A DNA stretch of 64,000 nucleotides from Rhodococcus sp. HM1. GTDB taxonomy: Bacteria; Actinomycetota; Actinomycetes; Mycobacteriales; Mycobacteriaceae. The DNA lies in contig NZ_JALPTB010000005.1 in NCBI RefSeq assembly GCF_023218075.1, forward strand, positions 1 through 64,000. The letters run 5' to 3'. Every line of letters begins with the position of its first letter. Within the stretch, counting starts at the first letter, position 1. The notes under the pieces are model-generated. The model made no database searches, had not been told where the DNA came from, and worked only from the letters and a program-made list of their open reading frames with translations. Positions 1-7,637 of this stretch are shown in pieces. Made by a program: the position numbers and the translations under genes.

Positions 1-973
1 TGCGGAGCCACTCCTGCGGGGTGATCACCGTGCTGCCGATGGCCTCGGTGGACGAGAAGTACTCGTACACGATCTCACCCCACCAGCGGATGAGCGCCTG
101 CTTGACGTCGACCGGGCACGGCGCCGCCGAGTGCAGCGCGTACTTCATCGACGACAGGTCGTATCGGTCCCGCACCTCCTGCGGAAGCCGCAGCATCCGA
201 ACGAAATGCGTGGGCACCCACTGGCTGTGGGTGACGCGGTACCGCTCGATGTACTCGAGGCAGCGCTCGGCGTCGAACCGGTCCGTGAGCACGACCGTTC
301 CGCCGAGCGCCTGGGTCGACGCGCCGTAGCGCAGCGGCGCGGCGTGGTAGATCGGCGCCGGCGACAGGTAGACGGTGTTCTCGTCGAATCCGAAGCCCCG
401 CACCGTGTTGAGCAGCGGGGGGCCCGGCTCGTCACCGACCTGTGCGCCGCTGAGGGGCGGCCGGATGCCCTTCGGGCGTCCGGTGGTTCCGGACGAGTAC
501 AGCATGTCGCTGCCGCGGGGCTGGTCGGCGGGCGGGACCGTCGGCAGGTCCGCCACCTCGTCCTCGTACACCAGGTGGCCGGGCACCGGACCTCCGAATG
601 CCAGGCGGTGCGCCACCTTCGGCGTGAGCGGCACGATGTCGCGGGCGAGCTGCGCCAGCGGCGCGGACACGACGAGCACCTTCGCGTCGCAGTCGTCGAC
701 GATGTACGCCGCCTCGGCGGGTGCGAGGTGCGTGTTGACCAGGGTGATATACACACCCGAACGCACTGCGCCCCAGTACAGTTCGAACACCGTGGCGTCG
801 TTGACGGTGAGGACGGCGATGTGGTCGCCGACCCCGACGCCGTGCCGGCGCAGCCAGTGCGCGAACCGTACCGACGCGTCCTCGAGCTCGCGATAGGTGA
901 TCACGCGTCCGGTCGCGGCCTCGTGTACCGCCGGACGGTCCGGGGTGGTGGCGGCGTAGCGACCCGGATACAT
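1..973 (-). CDS. Acyl-CoA ligase (AMP-forming), 3' end outside window
   Basis: An adenylate-forming ligase that would activate a carboxylic acid to its CoA thioester. The visible 324 residues begin MYPGRYAATTPDRPA and contain the AMP-binding P-loop SSGTTGRPKG, a conserved YLSPAPIYHAAPL segment and the YEYFSSTE block of the adenylation site; the C-terminal lid domain lies beyond base 1. The ATG at 973 follows the stop of the acyl-CoA dehydrogenase by two bases, so it is the third gene of a crotonase-dehydrogenase-ligase operon. It resembles the ligase at 51945-53495 (shared YSSGTTG-PKG and TPQEWL segments), so the two are probably paralogues. The substrate cannot be told from sequence; a fatty or branched acid is likely from the neighbours. 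Confidence 0.9.
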   Translation of the reverse strand, partial: MYPGRYAATTPDRPAVHEAATGRVITYRELEDASVRFAHWLRRHGVGVGDHIAVLTVNDATVFELYWGAVRSGVYITLVNTHLAPAEAAYIVDDCDAKVLVVSAPLAQLARDIVPLTPKVAHRLAFGGPVPGHLVYEDEVADLPTVPPADQPRGSDMLYSSGTTGRPKGIRPPLSGAQVGDEPGPPLLNTVRGFGFDENTVYLSPAPIYHAAPLRYGASTQALGGTVVLTDRFDAERCLEYIERYRVTHSQWVPTHFVRMLRLPQEVRDRYDLSSMKYALHSAAPCPVDVKQALIRWWGEIVYEYFSSTEAIGSTVITPQEWLR

Positions 974-975
974 TC

Positions 976-2133
976 CTACAGCCCCAGATCCTTGGAGATG
1001 ATCGTCTTCATGACCTCGCTGGTGCCGCCGTAGATGCGGGTGACGCGGGTGTCCGCGTACAGGCGGGCGATGGGGTACTCGGTGATGTAGCCGTATCCGC
1101 CGTGCAGCTGCAGGCACTTGTCGATGACCCGCCCGGCGATCTCGGTGCACACGAGCTTCGCGCGCGCCGCGTCGGCGACCGTCAGCTCCTTGCGGTCGAG
1201 CAGTTCGAGGCAGTGGTCGACGTAGACGCGGGCCATCTGGGTCTCGGCCGAGCACTCGGCGAGAACGAACTTGGTGTTCTGGAACGCGGCGACGGGCTTG
1301 CCGAACACCTTGCGGTCCGAGGTGTAGGCGATCGCGTGCGCGATCGCGGCCTCGGCGAACCCGACCTGGTTCAGGGCGATGCTCAGGCGTTCCTGCGGCA
1401 GGTTGTGGGTCAGGTACGAGAAGCCCTTGCCCTCCTCGCCGAGGAGGTTCTCGACAGGAACCTTGACGTCGTTGTACGACAGCTCGGCGGTGTCCTGCTG
1501 GTGCAGCCCGATCTTGTTGAGCTTGCGTCCGACCGAAAAGCCTTCGTTCGCAGTCGGAACCGCGATGATGGAGAGGCCGCCGCGCCGGTTCTCGGGGTCG
1601 AACGGCGAGGTGCGGCACACGGTGAGGATCAGGTCGGCGGTGGCGCCGCCGGTGATGAACGTCTTGGCGCCGTTGATGATGTAGTGGCTGCCGTCCTCGG
1701 ACAGCTTCGCGGTGGTCGCGATGTTCGCCAGGTCGGACCCGGTGCCGGGTTCGGTCATCGCGATGGCGGTCATGATCGAGCCGTCCGCGAAGCCCGGGAG
1801 CCAGCGCTTCTTCTGCTCCTCGGTGGCGTATTCGAGCAGGTACGGCAGGATCAGGCAGGCGTGAACGGTGTAGCCGCCGAAGGAGACTCCCGCGCGCGCG
1901 ACCTCCTCGAACACGATGGTGTTGTAGACGAAGCTGGATTCGCCGCCGCCACCGAATTCTTCGGGGACCTGGATGCCGAGGATGCCGAGTTCGCCGAGGC
2001 GCTTGAAGAATTCGCGGGGCGGGTGGCCGATCTCGTCCCATTCCTCGCGGTGCGGTGCGACTTCACGTTCGATGAAGTCGCGCACCATCTTCCGGAACTG
2101 TTCGTGCTCTTCGGTGAGGATTGTGCGCTTCAT
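976..2133 (-). CDS. Acyl-CoA dehydrogenase
   Basis: FAD-dependent alpha,beta-dehydrogenation of an acyl-CoA, the first oxidative step of beta-oxidation. 385 residues, the usual family length. The N-terminal helical domain (EEHEQFRKMVRDFIEREVAPHR), the FAD/substrate signature MTEPGTGSDL near residues 126-135, and the C-terminal LHGGYGYITEYPI and RIYGGTSEVM motifs are all visible; the Glu of GGTSE is in the place of the usual catalytic base. It sits between the crotonase (37-base gap) and the ligase (2-base gap) on the same strand, consistent with one transcript. The exact chain-length specificity is not readable from sequence. Confidence 0.95.
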   Translation of the reverse strand: MKRTILTEEHEQFRKMVRDFIEREVAPHREEWDEIGHPPREFFKRLGELGILGIQVPEEFGGGGESSFVYNTIVFEEVARAGVSFGGYTVHACLILPYLLEYATEEQKKRWLPGFADGSIMTAIAMTEPGTGSDLANIATTAKLSEDGSHYIINGAKTFITGGATADLILTVCRTSPFDPENRRGGLSIIAVPTANEGFSVGRKLNKIGLHQQDTAELSYNDVKVPVENLLGEEGKGFSYLTHNLPQERLSIALNQVGFAEAAIAHAIAYTSDRKVFGKPVAAFQNTKFVLAECSAETQMARVYVDHCLELLDRKELTVADAARAKLVCTEIAGRVIDKCLQLHGGYGYITEYPIARLYADTRVTRIYGGTSEVMKTIISKDLGL

Positions 2134-2170
2134 GTGATCGTCCTTGTCGAAAGTGTGGGCGGTGCCGGGG

Positions 2171-2980
2171 TCACTCGCCGGTGAAGTTCCCGGTGCGGCG
2201 TTCGAGGAAGGCGGACAACGCTTCCCGGTGATCGGCGGTGTGGTGGGACAGTGCCTGCAGCGAGGCGGAGAGCTCGAGCAGCGTGTCGAGGTCGACGCGC
2301 TGGCCTTCGCGCAGGAGCTTCTTGGTCATACGCAGGGCGTTCGGCGGGTTGACGGCGACACGCTCGGCGAGTTCGTGGGCGGCGTCGAGCAGGTTCTCCG
2401 GCTCGACGACACGCGAAACCATGCCCCAGTCGAGGGCGGTGGCCGCGTCGACGCGGTCCCCGGTGAACGCCATCTCGGCGGCCCGGGCCGCACCGATCGC
2501 GCGCGGAAGCAACCAGGCGCCGCCGTCACCGGGGATGATGCCGAGCTTGACGAAGCTCTCGGCGAAGAACGCGGTGTTCGAGGCAATCCGCATGTCGCAC
2601 ATCATCGCCAGGTCGCAGCCGGCTCCGACCGCGGGGCCGTTGACGGCCGCGATGATCGGGACCTCACAGTGGTAGATGGCCTTCGGCAGGCGCTGGATGC
2701 CGCGGCGGTAGCCCTCGCGCAGCGCGTGCGGTGCGCCGGCGAACATGCCGGCGCGGTCGACCATGTCCTTGACGTTGCCGCCGGCGGAGAACGCGCTGCC
2801 GGCGCCGGTCAGGATCACCACGCGGGTCTCGATGTCGGCGTTCGCCTCGTCGACGAGTTCGACGAGGCGTTCGACGACGTCGTCGCCGGAGATTGGATTG
2901 CGCAGGTCCGGGAGGTTGATCGTCCAGGTGACGACGTTGCCTTTGCGGGTGCTGAGTACGACGTCGTTCGCGGTGCTCAT
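2171..2980 (-). CDS. Enoyl-CoA hydratase/isomerase (crotonase) family protein
   Basis: 269-residue crotonase-fold protein expected to bind an acyl-CoA thioester. The oxyanion-hole segments GSAFSAGGNVKDM and AVNGPAVGAGCDLAMMCD are clear. Of the two Glu residues used by classical hydratases, the first position (segment SFVKLGIIPGDGG) appears to be Phe, while the second (ARAAEMAFTG) keeps Glu, so it may be an isomerase or a variant hydratase rather than a textbook hydratase. First gene of the minus-strand operon; a sigma-70-like promoter and a 10-bp palindrome lie just upstream. Confidence 0.9.
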   Translation of the reverse strand: MSTANDVVLSTRKGNVVTWTINLPDLRNPISGDDVVERLVELVDEANADIETRVVILTGAGSAFSAGGNVKDMVDRAGMFAGAPHALREGYRRGIQRLPKAIYHCEVPIIAAVNGPAVGAGCDLAMMCDMRIASNTAFFAESFVKLGIIPGDGGAWLLPRAIGAARAAEMAFTGDRVDAATALDWGMVSRVVEPENLLDAAHELAERVAVNPPNALRMTKKLLREGQRVDLDTLLELSASLQALSHHTADHREALSAFLERRTGNFTGE

Positions 2981-3014
2981 GGCGAGGAGATCCCTTCCCG
3001 AAAAGTTTGAGTCG

Positions 3015-3024
3015 AACGATCGTT
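3015..3024. promoter_or_regulatory. Palindromic operator candidate AACGATCGTT
   Basis: A perfect 10-bp palindrome 35-44 bases before the crotonase ATG and directly downstream of the proposed -10 box, so at or next to the transcription start. Palindromes of this kind are typical of TetR-family operators in actinobacterial fatty-acid operons (family knowledge); the cognate regulator is not obvious in this window. Confidence 0.5.
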
Positions 3025-3025
3025 A

Positions 3026-3054
3026 AAATTAGGGTAGCCGGCGCGACCTGTAAA
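3026..3054 (-). promoter_or_regulatory. Sigma-70-type promoter of the crotonase operon
   Basis: On the minus strand TTTACA (3054-3049), a 17-base spacer and TAATTT (3031-3026) form a good -35/-10 pair in otherwise GC-rich DNA. The transcription start would fall inside or next to the AACGATCGTT palindrome, a layout suited to repression. Confidence 0.55.
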
Positions 3055-3073
3055 GAGCCGCGAGCGTTGTTGA

Positions 3074-4408
3074 TCAGTCGGGCAGGCTAATGCCCGATTC
3101 GGCCGCGCCTATCGCAACGTCCTCCGGGAAGATGTTGCGGAACAGGTACAGGTCCTGGCCGAGTACCCAGCCCGGCGCCAGCGCCCGCGCATAACGCTCG
3201 AAGTACCCGAGCTGCTTGCCGAACAGCACCATTTCCTCCGGGCTCGCGACACCCCACCGTTTGCCGAGCCGGATCAACGCCATGATCAGGTCGCTCAGCC
3301 GCAGTTCCCCCAGCTCCCGCCCCAGGAGCGGTGCGAGCGCCTCGGCGACCTCCAACCCCAGCGTCTCGTCGTCGAGATCCGTCCCGGTTCCGTAACCGAG
3401 TTCGCGGATCCCGCGCGCCACGCCGGCGAAATCGCCGTCGACGGCGGTGGCATGGAACAGATCCCGGAGGATTATCCGCCAGGGCTCGGGCAGCTCACCG
3501 ACGATCCCGAAATCGAGGAGCGCGAGCCGGCCGTCGTCGAGCAGCCACAGGTTTCCGGCGTGGACGTCGCCGTGGAACGGGCCGTGCAGCACGACCGATT
3601 CGATCCACACCTTGACCCCGCGCCGGATCAGCAGCCGCGTGTCGACGCCACTGTCCGGATCGGCGGCGACGCGGTCCATCGGAATCCCGTACAGGCGTTC
3701 CATGCAGATCACCCGCGGACCGCAGTAGTCCCAGTACGCCTCGGGGGTGGTGACACCCTTGTTGTCACCGAACGCACCGATCCGGTCCCGGAACCGCGAT
3801 TGCCGGTCCGCTTCGACGGCACTGTTCAGTTCGGTCATGGTCGCGGAGTAGAGGTCCCGGATGATCGCCGGTGCATTCGCGATCCGGAAGAACTCGAAGA
3901 CCTGCAACAGCCGCGCACCCGCATACGCGGCGCGCAGATCGACGAGCATGCGGTGACGGATGCCCGGCCGCTGGATCTTCACCACCGCGTGGCGCCCGTC
4001 CCGCAACACACACGCGTGCACCTGCGCGACCGAGGCCGCAGCGAGCGGGGTGTCGTCGAACTCGGCGAACAACTCGTCGATGCGGTGTCCGAGATCCTCC
4101 TCGAGCACCGCGCGAGCTTTCGCGGCCGGGACGGGCGGAACGTCGTCGAGACAACGCAGGCACGCGTCGGCGAGGGGCTTGGGGAACAGGCCCGACGACG
4201 ACGCGACGAGCTGACCGAGCTTCACGAACGTCGGCCCGAGTGTCTCGAACGCGTCGACGACACCCTCGGCGGCCGCGTCGACGATCCCGCGACCGTCCGG
4301 CCGCATCGGCCAGGCCAGCACCTTCGTCAGCACGGCGACGACGATGACGACGACGACGACGACCGCGCGGCCGAGTTCGGCCGGGCCGAGCCTGTCGAGC
4401 GGCGGCAT
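3074..4408 (-). CDS. ABC1/AarF/UbiB family atypical kinase
   Basis: About 444 residues from the preferred ATG at 4408; an upstream in-frame start at 4498 would add 30 low-information residues. After a membrane-like run of Val residues, the ABC1 features follow: a KLGQ-type motif in TFVKLGQLVASS, the Ala-rich loop PLAAASVAQVH, the ATP-binding Lys in HAVVKIQRPG, the catalytic-like segment HGPFHGDVHAGNLWLL and the metal-binding LLDFGIVGELP. UbiB/ADCK members support isoprenoid-lipid or quinone metabolism (family knowledge). It is transcribed divergently from the sigma-factor gene. Its role here is not known. Confidence 0.85.
   Translation of the reverse strand: MPPLDRLGPAELGRAVVVVVVIVVAVLTKVLAWPMRPDGRGIVDAAAEGVVDAFETLGPTFVKLGQLVASSSGLFPKPLADACLRCLDDVPPVPAAKARAVLEEDLGHRIDELFAEFDDTPLAAASVAQVHACVLRDGRHAVVKIQRPGIRHRMLVDLRAAYAGARLLQVFEFFRIANAPAIIRDLYSATMTELNSAVEADRQSRFRDRIGAFGDNKGVTTPEAYWDYCGPRVICMERLYGIPMDRVAADPDSGVDTRLLIRRGVKVWIESVVLHGPFHGDVHAGNLWLLDDGRLALLDFGIVGELPEPWRIILRDLFHATAVDGDFAGVARGIRELGYGTGTDLDDETLGLEVAEALAPLLGRELGELRLSDLIMALIRLGKRWGVASPEEMVLFGKQLGYFERYARALAPGWVLGQDLYLFRNIFPEDVAIGAAESGISLPD
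4337..4363. repeat. Trinucleotide tandem repeat (GAC)9 inside the UbiB-like gene
   Basis: Nine consecutive triplets (eight GAC, one GAT) on the plus strand, read on the minus strand as a run of eight Val and one Ile codons. It encodes the core of the predicted N-terminal membrane segment, and in-frame slippage would change that segment's length without breaking the gene. Confidence 0.8.
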
Positions 4409-4606
4409 GGCCACCTGCAGTGCCTCGGGCGGCGGTCCGCCGGCGTACGGGCCGACGGGATGCTGCTGCCCGTCACCGACGTGCGCTGCAACGTGCACGA
4501 AATCCCCCTCGTGTCCGGCGCCGGCGTCTTCGTAGTCCTGCGCAAGGTGCGACGGTACCCGGCGTGCACAGATACTTCGAGAGGCTGTTTCTGTCGGTGC
4601 CGCCGA

Positions 4607-4624
4607 CTACCCTCGGTCGGGTAG
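4607..4624. promoter_or_regulatory. Inverted repeat between the UbiB-like and sigma-factor genes
   Basis: CTACCC and GGGTAG form 6-bp arms around a 6-base loop, 38 bases before the sigma-factor ATG in the divergent intergenic region. It could be a regulator site or an RNA hairpin in the sigma-factor leader; nothing in the sequence distinguishes these. Confidence 0.35.
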
Positions 4625-4661
4625 CCGAGAACATTCGTGTCGACCGAGGCGGGCAGGGGCC

Positions 4662-5702
4662 ATGACCGAACAGGCGCTCGACGTAGTACAGGACATTCCG
4701 GAGTCGGTGGACGGTGCCGACGAGACCGACTTCATGAGCCGCGCGGATCCGTATCGCCGGGAGCTGCTGGCGCACTGCTATCGGATGAGCGGGTCGATCC
4801 ACGACGCCGAGGACCTCGTGCAGGAGACCTATCTGCGCGCGTGGCGCGGTTACGAGAACTTCGGGGAGCGGGCGTCACTGCGGACGTGGCTGCACCGGAT
4901 CGCGACCAACGTCTGCCTCACGGCGCTGGAGGGCCGTTCACGCCGTCCGCTGCCCACCGGCCTGGGTGCACCCAGCTCGGATCCCACGGAGGATCTGGTC
5001 CAGCGCCCCGAGGTGCCGTGGCTCGAACCGATACCGGGCACCTTCACCGACGACGGCCACTCCGACGATCCGTCCGATCCGGCCGTGATCGTCACGTCGC
5101 GGGATTCGATCCGGCTGGCGTTCATCGCCGCGCTGCAGCACCTGTCGGCGCGGCAACGCGCGGTGTTGCTGCTGCGGGAGGTGCTGCAGTGGCGGGCGTC
5201 CGAGGTCGCCGCAGCGCTCGGCACGACGACCGCTGCGGTCAACAGCCTGCTGCAGCGTGCTCGCGCACAACTCAACGAAGCCGAGGTCACGCGGGACGAA
5301 CTCGCCGAACCGGACAGCGCCGAGACCCGCGAACTGGTCCAGCGATGGGTGGACGGTTTCGAGAACTACGACATCGACTCGATCGTCAAGATGCTCACCG
5401 AGCAGGCGGTCTGGGAGATGCCGCCGTTCGAGGGCTGGTATCAGGGTGCGGAGAACATCGGCACGCTGATCCGGGTCAACTGCCCGGCGAAGGGTCCCGG
5501 CGACCAGATCCTGATCCCGACGGTCGCGAACGGGCAACCGGCGCTCGGGTTGTACATGCGCGGCGAGGACGGACAGCACCGTCCGTTCCAGTTACAGGTC
5601 CTCGACATCGTCGACGGCCGGGTCGTGCACGTGACCGTGTTCTTCGACGTCGATCTGTTCGAGAAGTTCGGGCTGCCGCCGACGCCGCCGGCACGCGACT
5701 GA
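4662..5702 (+). CDS. ECF-type RNA polymerase sigma factor with SnoaL-like C-terminal domain
   Basis: 346 residues. Region 2 (YRMSGSIHDAEDLVQETYLRAW, residues about 40-62) and region 4 (LSARQRAVLLLREVLQWRASEVAAALGTTTAAVNSLLQRA, about 165-205) direct core RNA polymerase to alternative promoters. A SnoaL/NTF2-like domain follows (about 220-340, starting ELVQRWVDGFENYDIDS), the arrangement of the SigG/SigX5-like extended ECF group, where the tail replaces an anti-sigma partner as a control element (family knowledge). Consistent with this, no anti-sigma gene adjoins it. Its stop is only four bases from the convergent stop of the NrfD-like gene. The target promoters are unknown. Confidence 0.88.
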   Translation: MTEQALDVVQDIPESVDGADETDFMSRADPYRRELLAHCYRMSGSIHDAEDLVQETYLRAWRGYENFGERASLRTWLHRIATNVCLTALEGRSRRPLPTGLGAPSSDPTEDLVQRPEVPWLEPIPGTFTDDGHSDDPSDPAVIVTSRDSIRLAFIAALQHLSARQRAVLLLREVLQWRASEVAAALGTTTAAVNSLLQRARAQLNEAEVTRDELAEPDSAETRELVQRWVDGFENYDIDSIVKMLTEQAVWEMPPFEGWYQGAENIGTLIRVNCPAKGPGDQILIPTVANGQPALGLYMRGEDGQHRPFQLQVLDIVDGRVVHVTVFFDVDLFEKFGLPPTPPARD

Positions 5703-5706
5703 TACC

Positions 5707-6726
5707 TCAGCCCCGGTAGCGCACCGGTTCCCCGCGATCGACCCGCTCCCGTTGGGGCACGACGGTGTACTTCGGATCCTTCGCCGAGGCGATGCCGGCC
5801 TCGTAGACGCCGAGGCGAGTGCACAGCGAGCCAGCCATGAGCGCGGCACCGGAGACCATCGAGAGCACCCGACTGCGGTGTCCGGCAAGGGCACCCACGG
5901 CCCCTGCCGCAGTAAGGGCCTTGGCGGCCCCCATCAGCCGTCCTGCCCTCCCCCGGTGAAGCGTCTCGGCCGCAAGTCCCATCGACCGCTCCATCCGGTG
6001 CTCCGTCGCCAGTTCGACGAGCGCGCCGCCGACGGCGAAGGCGCGTGCAGGCCCGGCTTCGGCGACCGGTGCACCCAGAAGACCGAGACCGCCGGACGCT
6101 GCGGCAGCCGATCCGCAGAAGACGAACGGCAGCTCTTTGTAAGCGGAATGCCATGCAGGAGTAGCAGTGTCGGAAAGAAGTACCGCGGTGTAGGCGGCCA
6201 CGGGCGGCGCGGTCACGGCCCCCACGATCCCGGCGGGCCGGCCGAGGGCGAGCAGAAGCCGGACCGGCCCCCGCTTCCACCGGGTGGGCAGCACTGCGGC
6301 CAGTTCCGCCGCGGCAGCGATACCGGCGAACGGACCGTGCAGAGACAGGATCCAGGTGCCCACCGACATCGGCGAGGTCGGCTTGGCCACCCGCAGCATG
6401 TTGAGGAAACGAGCCGGTTTGCCCAGGTCGCGAACGAGGGCGACGATGCTGACGAGCAGGGAGGCGAGCGAACCGAACCGGGCGACCCGGCGCAGCGCAG
6501 GGCGGCCGGTGAGATCCGCGCCCGCGGCCAGCAGCGAACTCCCGGCCGCCACGCCTCCGGAGAACAGGTAGACGGCGATGTCGTGTTCCCAGGGCGCCGG
6601 CTTCACGACCTGCCGCCCGTAGTAGGACTCGAAGGCGGCTTCCGGCACCATCACCCGGTCGCCGCCGCCTCCGGCTCCCGATCGGCGTGGGTTGCCTGGG
6701 CTGCCGCCGTGCTGCGTCTGCGTCAC
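5707..6726 (-). CDS. NrfD-type membrane subunit of formate dehydrogenase
   Basis: 339-residue hydrophobic protein of the NrfD/polysulfide-reductase membrane family, predicted to have about eight membrane segments and to pass electrons from the iron-sulfur subunit to the quinone pool. The N-terminal region keeps the YGRQVVKPAPWEHDIAVYLF segment seen before the first helix, and LFSGGVAAGSSLLAAGADL forms helix one. The GTG start at 6726 overlaps the TGA of the beta-subunit gene by four bases (GTGA), giving translational coupling and fixing the start. It replaces the cytochrome b gamma subunit of the E. coli FDH-N type enzyme. Confidence 0.88.
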   Translation of the reverse strand: MTQTQHGGSPGNPRRSGAGGGGDRVMVPEAAFESYYGRQVVKPAPWEHDIAVYLFSGGVAAGSSLLAAGADLTGRPALRRVARFGSLASLLVSIVALVRDLGKPARFLNMLRVAKPTSPMSVGTWILSLHGPFAGIAAAAELAAVLPTRWKRGPVRLLLALGRPAGIVGAVTAPPVAAYTAVLLSDTATPAWHSAYKELPFVFCGSAAAASGGLGLLGAPVAEAGPARAFAVGGALVELATEHRMERSMGLAAETLHRGRAGRLMGAAKALTAAGAVGALAGHRSRVLSMVSGAALMAGSLCTRLGVYEAGIASAKDPKYTVVPQRERVDRGEPVRYRG

Positions 6727-7637
6727 CCGCGCCTCCTCAGGAACGACACGGCCGCGCCAGTCAGCATCGCGACCGCCGCGACGGCGGCCCGGGTCCACAT
6801 TTCCGGCAGGTCCTTGGTGGTCACCACCGGGTCCGGAGGCAGACCGTAGACCTCGGGCTCGTCGAGGAGCAGGAAGAAGGCACCGGTTCCGCCGACCCCG
6901 TCCTCGGGGTCGTTGCCGTAGAGCCGGGCGTCCGTGACGCCTCGCTCGTGCAACGACGCCAGCCGTTCCTCGGCCCGCGCGCGCAACTCCTCGACGTCGC
7001 CGAACTGGATCGACTGTGTGGGGCATGCCTGCGCGCACGAGGGGGTCTGCCCGTCGGTGAGCCGGTCGTAGCAGAGTGTGCACTTCTGGGCGATACCGAC
7101 TTTCGGGTTCCCCTCCGGTCCCTTGCGGCGGTCGATGACGCCGTACGGGCAGGCGGCGACGCAGTAGCCGCAGCCGTTGCAGATGTCGTCCTGCACGACC
7201 ACGGTGCCGAATTCGCTGCGGAACAGGGAACCGGTCGGGCAGACGTCGAGGCAGGCGGCGTGGGTGCAGTGCTTGCACACGTCCGAGGACATCAGCCACC
7301 GGAAGTCGGGTTTCTCCTCGTCCGGTCGGTCACCGGGCGCGGCTCCGACGGTGGGCATGCCCAGAGAAACCGGTTCCCGCTTCTGCGCCGGTCGCTCGAT
7401 GAACGCGACGTGACGCCACTGGTTGGCGTTGAGCGAATGGCTGTTGTCGTAGGACGTGCCCAGCATCGCGAACACGTTCTCGGGGACGTCGTTCCACTCC
7501 TTGCAGGCGACCTCACACGCCTTGCAGCCGATACACACGCTGGTGTCGGTGAAGAAACCCTTCCGCGCCGGCGAATCCTCGTAACCGGCGTCGGGTGCGG
7601 GGTCGAGCGGTCCGAAGAAACTGTTGCGGCCGATCAC
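6723..7637 (-). CDS. Formate dehydrogenase iron-sulfur (beta) subunit
   Basis: 304-residue electron-transfer subunit with four cysteine groups for [4Fe-4S] clusters: CIGCKACEVAC from residue 35, CKHCTHAACLDVC, CNGCGYCVAAC and CTLCYDRLTDGQTPSCAQAC. A C-terminal hydrophobic helix (RAAVAAVAMLTGAAVSFL) followed by RRRG resembles the single membrane anchor of FDH-N beta subunits. The GTG start at 7637 overlaps the alpha-subunit stop as GTGA and its own stop overlaps the NrfD start likewise, so alpha, beta and NrfD are a tightly coupled trio. Confidence 0.93.
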   Translation of the reverse strand: MIGRNSFFGPLDPAPDAGYEDSPARKGFFTDTSVCIGCKACEVACKEWNDVPENVFAMLGTSYDNSHSLNANQWRHVAFIERPAQKREPVSLGMPTVGAAPGDRPDEEKPDFRWLMSSDVCKHCTHAACLDVCPTGSLFRSEFGTVVVQDDICNGCGYCVAACPYGVIDRRKGPEGNPKVGIAQKCTLCYDRLTDGQTPSCAQACPTQSIQFGDVEELRARAEERLASLHERGVTDARLYGNDPEDGVGGTGAFFLLLDEPEVYGLPPDPVVTTKDLPEMWTRAAVAAVAMLTGAAVSFLRRRG

